A stretch of DNA of 8,156 nucleotides, from NCBI GenBank assembly GCA_041485845.1, contig JBGPKH010000403.1, positions 1 to 8,156 of the forward strand, written 5' to 3'. Positions within the stretch are counted from its first letter, which is position 1, and the number at the start of each line of letters is the position of its first letter. This DNA comes from OMOG01 sp041485845. GTDB lineage: Bacteria; Acidobacteriota; Terriglobia; Bryobacterales; Bryobacteraceae. Of the stretch, positions 1-5,987 are shown piece after piece. The position numbers were made by a program, and so were the translations under genes. A model generated the notes under the pieces. It was not told the origin of the DNA. It was given only the letters and a program-made list of their open reading frames with translations, and ran no database searches.

Positions 1-360
1 GGACTGACCGAGATATGTTGCGTTCCGCGGCGGATTCCGCCGCCCATGCACTTTCGGACAGAAGTGCCCACTCAAACGATACGGGTTAAGCCGTCAGTTT
101 TGCGCCAAGAAGTAGCTAGGCCTCGAATTCTTCGCAGCCTCGCCATCACGCAGTGCCGGCACGACGTGGGGCTGGTGGTCTTGCAGTCGCAGGTTTGCGG
201 CTTGCCGCGATGTGGGGCGGCTTGGCAAGCTGCGCGCCGGTTGGTTACCGCGCTGCGTTTCCCCAATCCCGTCAAACGCCCCCCGCGCTTTCCCGCACTC
301 CAGCGATCCGCCATTCTACGATAAGATACGGACTGTGCCGAAATCGTAATCGGGAATCGT
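1..360. other. Non-coding upstream region with short palindromes
   Basis: No convincing gene is seen here. The open frames present are short, have atypical composition and overlap each other on both strands. A 7-bp palindrome with a 3-base loop lies at 27-43 (GCGGCGG / CCGCCGC); it has no T-run, so it is at most a weak terminator for a gene left of the window. A second imperfect palindrome at 197-233 is centred on GCTTGCC (200-206) and GGCAAGC (224-230), and its wording has the look of a dispersed repeat. Weak -10-like strings (TACGAT at 317-322, TAAGAT at 322-327) precede the permease, but no good -35 was found. Confidence 0.5.
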
Positions 361-2565
361 ATGCCCTCGGAAATGGATCGCTCCACGACCGCAAAAGTGG
401 TCGTGGCGACGACCGTCGCCCTTTCATTCATCTCTTTCTGGCGCGCCGCCGCGGTCGTGCTCAGCGACCTCGCCTCATCCGCCTTCTATGCCGGCGGTAT
501 TGCCGAACACGCTATCGGAAAAAGCGCCCCGTGGTTCATCTTCGCCGTCATGTTGTTCAGTTACGCCGTCCGCTCGATCTACATGGAATCCAGCAGCATG
601 TTCGTGCGCGGCGGCGTCTACGTGGTCGTGCGCGACGCCATGGGTCCATTTGTCGCGCGCCTCTCGGTATCCTCCCTGATCTTCGATTACATCCTCACCG
701 GCCCCATAAGCGTGGTCAGCGCCGGGCAATACATGGCGCATCTCCTCAACGAAGTCTCCGACTTGAACCACCTCGGCCCCCACGTGCCGCCCGATCTCTT
801 TTCGGCCGGATTCGCCGTGCTGGTCACCATCTACTTCTGGTGGGCCAACATCAAGGGCATTCACGAATCCAGCGGCAAGGCGCTGCGCATCATGCAGATC
901 ACCACCGTGATGGTGGTCGCATTCCTGATCTGGTGCCCCATCACCCTGATCCTCGCGCCCAAGGTGCAATTGCCGCCGCCCCCCCTTCCGCGCAACTTCC
1001 ATTTCGCCCCCGAGGCTCTGGGCTGGCTCGAGGGGACCATCTGGCCGCAGCTCGGCTTTGTCGCCGTCGTCATCGCCTTCGGCCATTCGATCCTCTCCAT
1101 GAGCGGTTTTGAAACGCTGGCGCAGGTCTACCGCGAAATCGCTTATCCCAAACTCAAGAACCTCCGCTTTACCGGCAACCTGGTTTGCACCTATGCGCTC
1201 GTCTCCACCGGAATCATCACGCTGTTTGCCGGGATGATCATCCCCGACGAGATCCGCGGCCAATATGTGGACAACCTGCTCGGCGGGCTGGCCATGCATC
1301 TGGCGGGACCCGCTCTGCTGCGGCTCGTCTTTCACGTCTTCGTGGTGATCGTGGGGGCGCTGATTCTTTCCGGGGCGGTCAACACTGCCATCATCGGCGC
1401 CAACGGGGTGATGAACCGCATCGCCGAAGATGGCGTCCTGGTGGATTGGTTCCGCAAACCCCAACGCCGCTTCGGCACCACCTACCGCATCATCAATCTG
1501 ATCGTCCTGCTGCAGATCGCCACCATCATGCTGAGCCGCGGAAATGTCTACCTGCTGGGCGAAGCCTACGCGTTCGGCGTGGTGTGGAGCTTCTTTCTCA
1601 AATCTCTCGGCGTGCTGGTCCTGCGTTACCACCGGCACGACCAGGAATATAAGGTGCCGCTCAACTTGCGGATTGGCGGCAAAGAGATTCCGGTTGGCCT
1701 GGCTTTGACCACGTCGGTCCTTTTCCTGGTCGCCATCGCCAACCTTTTCACCAAGCAGATCGCCACCATCTACGGCGTGTCCTTTACCGTCGTCTTCTTC
1801 GTGATCTTCACGATTTCCGAACGCATCAATCTGAAGAAGCTGGCAAACAAAAAGGCGGGGCTCGAAGAGTTCAACCTCGACATGCGGCCCGACGTCACCG
1901 CCGAGTCCATCCACGCCCGGCCCGGCTCGGTCCTGGTGGCGGTTCGCGACAACCACCACATGGCGCACCTGCAAAGCGTGCTCGACAAGACCAACCTGAA
2001 GCGGCACGACATCGTGGTAATGACGGTGCGCCCGATTTCCGCTGGAGCCGGCGAATACGAACTGTCCGACAAACAGCTTTTTTCGGACTATGAAAAGGAA
2101 CTCCTCTCGGCTGTCGTGACCATGGCCGAGAAGGCTGGCAAAACGGTCGAGCTGCTGGTAGTGCCGGGCGTCGATCCATTCGATGCCATGGTGCAAACCG
2201 CCGCCAAACTCAAGGCGTCACGCCTGGTCACGGGTGTCTCGCCCAAAATGGATTCCGAAGAGTTGGCGCGCCGTATCGGCATGGCCTGGGAGAAACTGCC
2301 TGAGCCGCGCCATCCCTTCTCGCTCGAAATCATCACCCCCGGCCGGCCTTCGGTCTACGTCAACCTGGGGCCCCATCCGCCCCGCCTCTGGCCCGAGGAC
2401 CTGGACCGCGCGCACGAGCTCTGGCTCAAACTTTCGGAGTCCTTCGGTTCCCGTCTGCATCATCGTGACGTCGTGGGCGTCGCCTTGCGGCGTCTGCAAA
2501 AGGACCTCGAGAGCGAGCGCCACGACGAAGTGCTCAGCGATCTGAACAAGGAGCTGCGCAAGTAG
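361..2565 (+). CDS. APC-family amino acid permease with soluble C-terminal domain
   Basis: This is a predicted inner-membrane amino acid transporter of the APC superfamily, probably proton- or sodium-coupled uptake; the substrate is unknown. The 734-residue protein has an N-terminal membrane half (about residues 12-488) with hydrophobic segments near 12-45, 57-75, 102-125, 146-163, 178-200, 228-250, 272-293, 323-350, 377-392, 402-422, 446-462 and 468-486. Family-like blocks include SDLASSAFYAGG (35-46) and MSGFETLAQVYREI (247-260). From about 520 to 734 the protein is soluble: alternating beta/alpha stretches (SVLVAVRD, HDIVVMTVRP, TVELLVVPG) suggest a universal-stress-protein-like fold, followed by a charged helical tail. 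The typical bacterial APC permease is about 450-500 residues, so the tail is an addition. The ATG at 361 is preceded by GGGA at 352-355; an in-frame ATG at 373 is an alternative start. It appears monocistronic and is followed by a double hairpin. The APC call is firm, the tail fold moderate. Confidence 0.92.
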   Translation: MPSEMDRSTTAKVVVATTVALSFISFWRAAAVVLSDLASSAFYAGGIAEHAIGKSAPWFIFAVMLFSYAVRSIYMESSSMFVRGGVYVVVRDAMGPFVARLSVSSLIFDYILTGPISVVSAGQYMAHLLNEVSDLNHLGPHVPPDLFSAGFAVLVTIYFWWANIKGIHESSGKALRIMQITTVMVVAFLIWCPITLILAPKVQLPPPPLPRNFHFAPEALGWLEGTIWPQLGFVAVVIAFGHSILSMSGFETLAQVYREIAYPKLKNLRFTGNLVCTYALVSTGIITLFAGMIIPDEIRGQYVDNLLGGLAMHLAGPALLRLVFHVFVVIVGALILSGAVNTAIIGANGVMNRIAEDGVLVDWFRKPQRRFGTTYRIINLIVLLQIATIMLSRGNVYLLGEAYAFGVVWSFFLKSLGVLVLRYHRHDQEYKVPLNLRIGGKEIPVGLALTTSVLFLVAIANLFTKQIATIYGVSFTVVFFVIFTISERINLKKLANKKAGLEEFNLDMRPDVTAESIHARPGSVLVAVRDNHHMAHLQSVLDKTNLKRHDIVVMTVRPISAGAGEYELSDKQLFSDYEKELLSAVVTMAEKAGKTVELLVVPGVDPFDAMVQTAAKLKASRLVTGVSPKMDSEELARRIGMAWEKLPEPRHPFSLEIITPGRPSVYVNLGPHPPRLWPEDLDRAHELWLKLSESFGSRLHHRDVVGVALRRLQKDLESERHDEVLSDLNKELRK

Positions 2566-2567
2566 TG

Positions 2568-2608
2568 GGACAGGCCTCCCGGCCTGTCCAAGCCGGCTTT
2601 CAGCCGGC
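2568..2608. repeat. Double hairpin directly after the permease gene
   Basis: There are two perfect adjacent hairpins: GGACAGGCC (2568-2576) with GGCCTGTCC (2581-2589) and a 4-base loop, then GCCGGCT (2592-2598) with AGCCGGC (2602-2608) and a 3-base loop. They begin 3 bases after the permease stop. No T-run follows, so this is not a canonical intrinsic terminator. It more likely stabilises the mRNA 3' end or is a REP-like dispersed repeat, which is inference. Confidence 0.6.
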
Positions 2609-2695
2609 CCCGGACTTTGGCCATTTCCCAAGGTGGGGCGGGTTGTCAACCTACTGCCACTCGTTTTTCCGCAGGGTAGTAGATTTTCTAAGCCC

Positions 2696-2847
2696 GGCCA
2701 ATAAGTGCTTACACGTTGTCGGGATTTCCTCGGCCGGTCGCGGCTCTGTCGCGACTGCACGTGTTTGCAGATAGTTACCGAGCCGCGACCGTCAGGGAGC
2801 GGTCAGTGTAACCGGACTTTCCCGACAACCTGGAAGCACCCCCGGCC
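2696..2847. repeat. Nested inverted repeat, possible structured RNA or MITE-like element
   Basis: Four concentric complementary pairs are visible: GGCC 2696-2699 with 2844-2847; GTGCTT 2705-2710 with AAGCAC 2834-2839; GTTGTCGGGA 2715-2724 with TCCCGACAAC 2820-2829 (10 bp perfect); and CGGTCGCGGCTC 2735-2746 with GAGCCGCGACCG 2780-2791 (12 bp perfect). A small hairpin CTGCA/TGCAG (2755-2770) sits in the apical loop. CCCGGCCAAT is also directly repeated at 2693-2702 and 2841-2850, at the two ends of the element. No protein is encoded. The tiers could form one long interrupted stem of about 150 bases, or be the remains of a small non-autonomous mobile element. Confidence 0.6.
2780..2804 (+). repeat. 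Dispersed GAGCCGCGACC...GGAGCGGTC motif, copy 1
   Basis: GAGCCGCGACC (2780-2790) is followed after a short variable stretch by GGAGCGGTC (2796-2804). The same two blocks in the same order recur at 7160-7183. The 3' block can pair with part of the 5' block (GACCG with CGGTC), so it is REP-like. The left block is also the right arm of the inner stem of the nested inverted repeat. Confidence 0.6.
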
Positions 2848-2857
2848 AATTGACCAC

Positions 2858-2886
2858 TGGACTTTTTGTTGGTCATCAGCTATAGT
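2858..2886 (+). promoter_or_regulatory. Candidate sigma-70 promoter with overlapping dyad
   Basis: The -35 is TGGACT (2858-2863), the spacer is 17 bases, and the -10 is TATAGT (2881-2886, 5 of 6 consensus). A dyad TGACCA / TGGTCA at 2851-2856 and 2870-2875 overlaps the -35 and spacer and could be an operator. It points into the gene-poor stretch, and the next + strand terminator is at 3342-3371. A transcript between them would be about 480 bases without a convincing ORF. Assigned by eye only. Confidence 0.35.
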
Positions 2887-3285
2887 CCGGTGGATGGGTC
2901 TATCGATCAAATCGCAACGACGGAAATAGGCCAGGCACTTCTCCAACAGTCCAACTTACATCTTTTCAGTAAGATCGCGACCACACACCGAAAATCGTGA
3001 ATTGTCAAATCACGGGTCACGCAATCGGGAACTATTTTTTCAACCCGTATTTTCGCTGATTCTAAGCTATTTATTCCCACGTACAGGGCGTCCCCACCCC
3101 CGCCTCCGCAGGTTCGTCTGCTAGATTGAAATTGGGAAGAGATCTATCGCCCCGAGTGGCGCGCGCGGTTTCAGCGCAACCGGGAGGAGCACCGAACGGC
3201 CTTTCCGGGCGCATTTTTCTGGAACCACCCAAACCGCAAGTATCCCTGCCCGAAACATCGTAAGTGCTTCGGACCGTGCCGTGAA
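2887..3285. other. Gene-less AT-richer stretch with minor dyads
   Basis: I see no gene on either strand; the open frames are short and have no family resemblance. Small structures include CTTAC/GTAAG (2955-2973), the operator-like quasi-palindrome GTGAATTGTCAAATCAC (2997-3013), and ACGGG/CCCGT (3012-3048). The string TAAGTGCTT occurs at 2702-2710 and again near 3261-3269. If the promoter at 2858-2886 is real, this would be the body of a non-coding or leader transcript. Confidence 0.4.
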
Positions 3286-3307
3286 AACCGCTCACTCGTG
3301 AGCGGTT
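3286..3307 (+). other. Perfect hairpin sharing its stem with the downstream terminator
   Basis: AACCGCTCAC (3286-3295) and GTGAGCGGTT (3298-3307) are exact complements. The 8-base core ACCGCTCA/TGAGCGGT is identical to the stem of the terminator at 3342-3361, so arms of the two hairpins can exchange partners. A third hairpin, TTGATT/AATCAA (3323-3337), lies between them. Confidence 0.7.
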
Positions 3308-3341
3308 GCCACTCGTAAGCTGTTGATTCTAAATCAAACCG

Positions 3342-3371
3342 ACCGCTCATCTTTGAGCGGTTTTTCTTTTT
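3342..3371 (+). terminator. Rho-independent terminator
   Basis: The stem is ACCGCTCA (3342-3349) with TGAGCGGT (3354-3361), an 8-bp GC-rich perfect pairing with a 4-base loop. It runs straight into a T-rich tract (3361-3371, ten T and one C). It is oriented to stop + strand transcription arriving from the gene-less stretch. On the opposite strand there is no T-run after the stem. Confidence 0.8.
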
Positions 3372-3383
3372 GGGGGAACATTT

Positions 3384-3752
3384 ATGGAACCGATCAAGAC
3401 GACCGTCGGCAGCTTCGACCCGCGAGCCCGGTTGGGGCGTAATCCAGCCTTCCAAGCAGGTGACCGGATTACCGATCACCGCGATGGCGGGCAGGAGTTT
3501 TGTGACGCATCGTTCCCCAAAAACCCTCCCCATGCGTCACAAAATCTCTACCAATCCTCGCAACCCACAGAAAAAGGGAAACTTAAAGCACGAAAAATAA
3601 TAACTCGACACCCCCGAAACACGTTCGTCACAGGAACCCAACCGCCAGCCCAACCCCTGTTCTCCGGGAGGCGCATCTTTTCCAAAAAGCCCTCCAGATG
3701 CGCCTCCCGATTTCCACACCCCTCCGCAACCCACAGAAACAGAGGAGGTTAG
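3384..3752 (+). CDS. Small hypothetical ORF spanning the tandem repeat region
   Basis: This is a 122-codon frame with no family I recognise. In its favour, GGGGGA at 3372-3377 lies 6 bases before the ATG. Against it, it starts immediately after a strong terminator, runs through two palindromic repeat units, and reads homologous units in different frames because the 166-base period is not a multiple of three. The product is rich in proline, arginine and serine, with no membrane segment or signal peptide. Other frames of the same stretch also remain open, for example one ending at 3600 and one ending at 3766 that share a similar tail (xISTxxRNPQK and a final LKHEK/LERHE). It may be a non-coding structured region rather than a gene. 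Confidence 0.2.
   Translation: MEPIKTTVGSFDPRARLGRNPAFQAGDRITDHRDGGQEFCDASFPKNPPHASQNLYQSSQPTEKGKLKARKIITRHPRNTFVTGTQPPAQPLFSGRRIFSKKPSRCASRFPHPSATHRNRGG
3498..3544. repeat. Long perfect palindrome of repeat unit 1
   Basis: The left arm TTTTGTGACGCAT (3498-3510) is exactly complementary to ATGCGTCACAAAA (3532-3544), giving 13 bp with a 21-base C/A-rich loop. Bases 3623-3635, 91 downstream of the right arm, can pair with the left arm at 12 of 13 positions if G-U is allowed. No T-run follows on either strand. Confidence 0.75.
3507..3621 (+). repeat. Tandem repeat unit 1 (period 166)
   Basis: These bases align without a gap to 3673-3787, with 83 of 115 identical by hand count. The best-conserved parts are the loop core AAAA-CCCTCC, CGCAACCCACAGAAA, and AATAATAACTCGACAC followed by CCCGAAACA. 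Where unit 2 has an ATG (3759-3761), unit 1 has AAA, and it lacks the GAGGAGG ribosome-binding sequence. A weaker earlier copy of the right-hand part may lie near 3446-3465 (CCAAGCAGGTG). Confidence 0.7.
3665..3709. repeat. Long perfect palindrome of repeat unit 2
   Basis: CGGGAGGCGCATCT (3665-3678) pairs perfectly with AGATGCGCCTCCCG (3696-3709): 14 bp with a 17-base loop. The sequence differs from the unit 1 stem apart from a shared GCAT/ATGC at the loop side. The right arm is nearly duplicated at 3787-3800 (13 of 14, the difference being G-U-compatible), exactly 91 bases downstream. Confidence 0.8.
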
Positions 3753-3787
3753 AACGTCATGAATAATAACTCGACACACCCGAAACA
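3673..3787 (+). repeat. Tandem repeat unit 2 (period 166)
   Basis: This is the second copy of the unit described at 3507-3621. It carries GAGGAGG (3742-3748) ten bases before an ATG at 3759. The copy is followed by the duplicated stem arm at 3787-3800 and then meets the 3' end of the oppositely oriented cyclase gene at 3822, so any small reading frame starting at 3759 would run antisense into that gene. Confidence 0.7.
3742..3761 (+). promoter_or_regulatory. Strong ribosome-binding site and ATG in repeat unit 2
   Basis: GAGGAGG at 3742-3748 has a 10-base spacing to the ATG at 3759. The reading starts MNNNSTHPKQVRLPG. Unit 1 encodes the equivalent NNNSTPPKHVR without a start codon. No authentic gene of credible length follows, because the frame continues as the antisense shadow of the cyclase and permease. 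It could be the start of a truncated small gene or a remnant. Confidence 0.35.
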
Positions 3788-3821
3788 GGTGCGCCTCCCG
3801 GGCTGCGCCGGACCTCTGACA

Positions 3822-4604
3822 TCATCCACTCACCAGCGCCAGCACCCGGCACGGACTCCCCGACCCGTTCACGATCTTGAGCGGCGGCGTCACCAGAATC
3901 GCGCCTTTGGGCGGGAGTTGGTCGAGATTAGCCAAACTCGCCAGTCCGAATTTGTTGCTGCCGTGCATGATAGTGTGGCAGGGGAACGGCGGATCGAAAC
4001 GGTAGGCCTGGCCGGCGTCCGTGCCGACGCCCTCGGAGCCCCAGCCGATGACGTTGCGCTCTTTGGCCAGGAAGGGAATCAGGCCGGGATGCGGACCGGG
4101 TACGTGCGAGCCGTCCTCCTTCATGTTCAAAAACGCGGAAGCGTCTTTACGTCTCGACCAATCCGTCCGCATCAGCACCCAGGAGCCGGCTTCCACGCGG
4201 CCGTGGATCGCTTCCCACGTCTCGACATGCTGCGGGGTGAGCAGGAAATCGGAATCCGCCGCGGCTTCGCGCGAGACGTCGATGACATTGGCCGCCGCGA
4301 AGAATTTTTCAACTGGGATGCTGTCGGTCGCGTTTTGCGGATAGTCTTTGCCGGTCACCCAGTGGATGGGCGCGTCGAAGTGCGTGCCGGTGTGCTCGCC
4401 GCAAGAGAAGTTGTTCCAGTACCAGGCGGGTCCGCGGCTATCGTACTTGGAAATCTCTTCCAGTCGGAAGGGCCGCGTCTTTCCAAACTCGGGCGGCAGT
4501 TGGATGATCGCGGTCGCGGCATCCAGAGGCTGGGTCAGATCGACCACCCGGATGGTCCCGGCGGCGAGGGCCTGCGCGAAAAGGGCGAGGATCTTATTTT
4601 CCAT
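3822..4604 (-). CDS. Cyclase-family metal-dependent hydrolase, kynurenine formamidase-like
   Basis: This is a soluble metal-dependent amidase/lactonase of the cyclase family (PF04199), which includes bacterial kynurenine formamidase (N-formylkynurenine to kynurenine plus formate). The 260-residue protein has the diagnostic HTGTHFDAPIHW motif at 71-82, whose H71, H75, D77 and H81 are the expected metal ligands. It also has the N-terminal VDLTQPL (21-27), a GTD (194-196), H210 and H214, and the usual C-terminal CRVLALV strand. Length fits the family; KynB proper is somewhat shorter. It is the last gene of a three-gene operon, starting 3 bases after the permease stop, with AAGGA (4614-4618 on the reverse strand) 9 bases before the ATG. 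Neighbours suggest an amino-acid-derived substrate. Many members act on other amides or lactones, so the exact reaction is open. Confidence 0.88.
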   Translation of the reverse strand: MENKILALFAQALAAGTIRVVDLTQPLDAATAIIQLPPEFGKTRPFRLEEISKYDSRGPAWYWNNFSCGEHTGTHFDAPIHWVTGKDYPQNATDSIPVEKFFAAANVIDVSREAAADSDFLLTPQHVETWEAIHGRVEAGSWVLMRTDWSRRKDASAFLNMKEDGSHVPGPHPGLIPFLAKERNVIGWGSEGVGTDAGQAYRFDPPFPCHTIMHGSNKFGLASLANLDQLPPKGAILVTPPLKIVNGSGSPCRVLALVSG

Positions 4605-4607
4605 GAG

Positions 4608-5987
4608 CTATGTTCCTTGTCTCGGTTGCACCAGGAACCAGACGGCGGTCAGGATGAGAAGCCACGGCACGCCGGCGATCAGGGTGACGCGCATGCCTTC
4701 GACCCACCACGTGGTGGCCATGATCGCCAGGATCGCGGCGGCTCCGAGCAGCGAAGTGTACGGGTAGCCGATCATGCGCACGGGCAGGCGCGGGCGGCCC
4801 GAGGCCTCCCATTTCGGGCGAAAGAACAGGTGCGCCACGAAAATGATCAGCCACCCGAAGAGGCCGCCGAAAAGCGAAATGCCGAACAGGTAGACAAAAG
4901 CGCTGTCGGGGTAGACCAGCGCCGCGACGATGGCGAACGCCAGTCCGGCGGCCGAGGCCGCGAGCGCGGGAACGGGCGTCCCGCGCGAGGACACGCGGCC
5001 GAAGACTTCCGGGGCGTAGCCGCCTCGCGAGAGCGAAAACAGCATGCGGCTCACCAGGTAGAGGTTGCAGTTCATACTGGAAGCGGCCGCCGTGATCACC
5101 ACGAAATTCACGATGTGCGCCGCGGCGGGCACGCCGATCAACTGGAAGACTTTGACGAACGGGCTGGCCGTGACGTCGGAGCCGGCCTGGATCTGGTTCC
5201 ACGGAACGATGCAGACCAGGACGATGATGGAGCCCATGTAGAACAGGATCAGGCGGCCGATCATGGAGCGCATGGCTCGCGGCACGGCGACCTCGGGGTC
5301 CTTGGCTTCACCCGCAGTGACCGCCACGATTTCCGACCCCATGTAGCTGAAGATGACGAAGACCAGCGCCATCCAGACGCCCCGCCATCCGGTGGGGAGG
5401 AGTCCCCCGTGCGCGGTGAGGTTGGAAAAGCCGATGGCGGGCCGCGGCGTGAGGCCCAGCAGAAGCGCCAGACCGAGGACGATGAACAGCACGATGCCCA
5501 CCACTTTGATCATGGCGAACCAATACTCGAAGCTGCCGAAGCTGCCGACCGCGCGTCCGTTGACGTAGAGCAGCGCGCAGGAGAAGGCGAAAATCCACAG
5601 CCACTTCGGCGTCTCCGGAAACCACCACTGGCAATAGATGGCGATGGCGATCGCCTCGCCGCCGGTGGCGATGCACTGCGCCGCCCAATAGGTGTAACGG
5701 ACGGTGAACCCGGCCCATCGGTTGATATAAAGCTCCGCGTAGACTCCGAACGACCCGGCGGTGGGATGGGCGATGGCCATCTCGGCCAGAACGCCCATCA
5801 GCAGAAGCGTGATGGCGGCGCCGATCAGGTAGGTGAAGATCACGCCTGGCCCCGCGGTGTGGACGGCGAGCGAGCTGCCCAGGAACAGGCCGGTGCCGAT
5901 GGCGCCGCCGATGGCCATCATGGCGAGTTGGGCCGGCGTGAGCTGGCGGGAGAGCTGCTCGCCTTTTTCGATGGCGCCCGGTGTCAC
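4608..5987 (-). CDS. AAT-type amino acid permease (APC superfamily)
   Basis: This is an inner-membrane amino acid importer of the AroP/ProY/GabP/CycA type, expected to be proton-coupled. The 459-residue length is normal and about 12 hydrophobic segments are visible. The TM1 signature GGAIGTGLFLGSS spans 27-39. The TM6 region FSYMGSEIVAVTAGEA (213-228) leads to the KDPEVAVPRA block (229-238), as in the family. NCNLYLVSRMLFSLSRGGYAP (306-326) matches the conserved TM8 end. It starts with GTG at 5987, whose last bases form the TGA of the upstream PLP-enzyme gene (GTGA, 4-base overlap). No clear ribosome-binding site is seen, so translational coupling is likely. It stops with TAG 3 bases before the cyclase ATG. 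Substrate is unknown; an aromatic amino acid or kynurenine-like compound is inferred from the neighbours only. Confidence 0.93.
   Translation of the reverse strand: MTPGAIEKGEQLSRQLTPAQLAMMAIGGAIGTGLFLGSSLAVHTAGPGVIFTYLIGAAITLLLMGVLAEMAIAHPTAGSFGVYAELYINRWAGFTVRYTYWAAQCIATGGEAIAIAIYCQWWFPETPKWLWIFAFSCALLYVNGRAVGSFGSFEYWFAMIKVVGIVLFIVLGLALLLGLTPRPAIGFSNLTAHGGLLPTGWRGVWMALVFVIFSYMGSEIVAVTAGEAKDPEVAVPRAMRSMIGRLILFYMGSIIVLVCIVPWNQIQAGSDVTASPFVKVFQLIGVPAAAHIVNFVVITAAASSMNCNLYLVSRMLFSLSRGGYAPEVFGRVSSRGTPVPALAASAAGLAFAIVAALVYPDSAFVYLFGISLFGGLFGWLIIFVAHLFFRPKWEASGRPRLPVRMIGYPYTSLLGAAAILAIMATTWWVEGMRVTLIAGVPWLLILTAVWFLVQPRQGT
4614..4618 (-). promoter_or_regulatory. Ribosome-binding site of the cyclase gene
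   Basis: AAGGA on the reverse strand lies 9 bases upstream of the ATG at 4604 and inside the last codons of the permease gene. It supports this start and close coupling of the two genes. Confidence 0.65.

Noticed and set aside
46..431. Small overlapping frames on both strands upstream of the permease
   Set aside because: They overlap each other and the permease start, lack ribosome-binding sites and family resemblance, and part of the sequence is palindromic repeat.
475..2196. 573-codon reverse-strand open frame
   Set aside because: It is a shadow of the left permease: rich in H, D, Q and G, with no domain, while the + strand frame has coherent membrane segments and motifs.
2568..2608. Intrinsic terminator of the permease gene
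   Set aside because: The hairpins are strong but no T-run follows on either strand, so it was recorded as a repeat instead.
3287..3361. tRNA-like stretch: 75 bases, 7-bp closing stem, and a 7-base loop reading CTA at the anticodon position (3327-3333)
   Set aside because: There is no T-arm or TTCGA-type loop and no D-arm. The outer stem is better explained by the hairpin and terminator. The CTA is simply the loop of a TTGATT/AATCAA hairpin.
3507..3787. CRISPR array or diversity-generating retroelement repeats
   Set aside because: There are only two diverged units of 166 bases, without uniform spacers, cas genes, reverse transcriptase or an A-biased template/variable pair.
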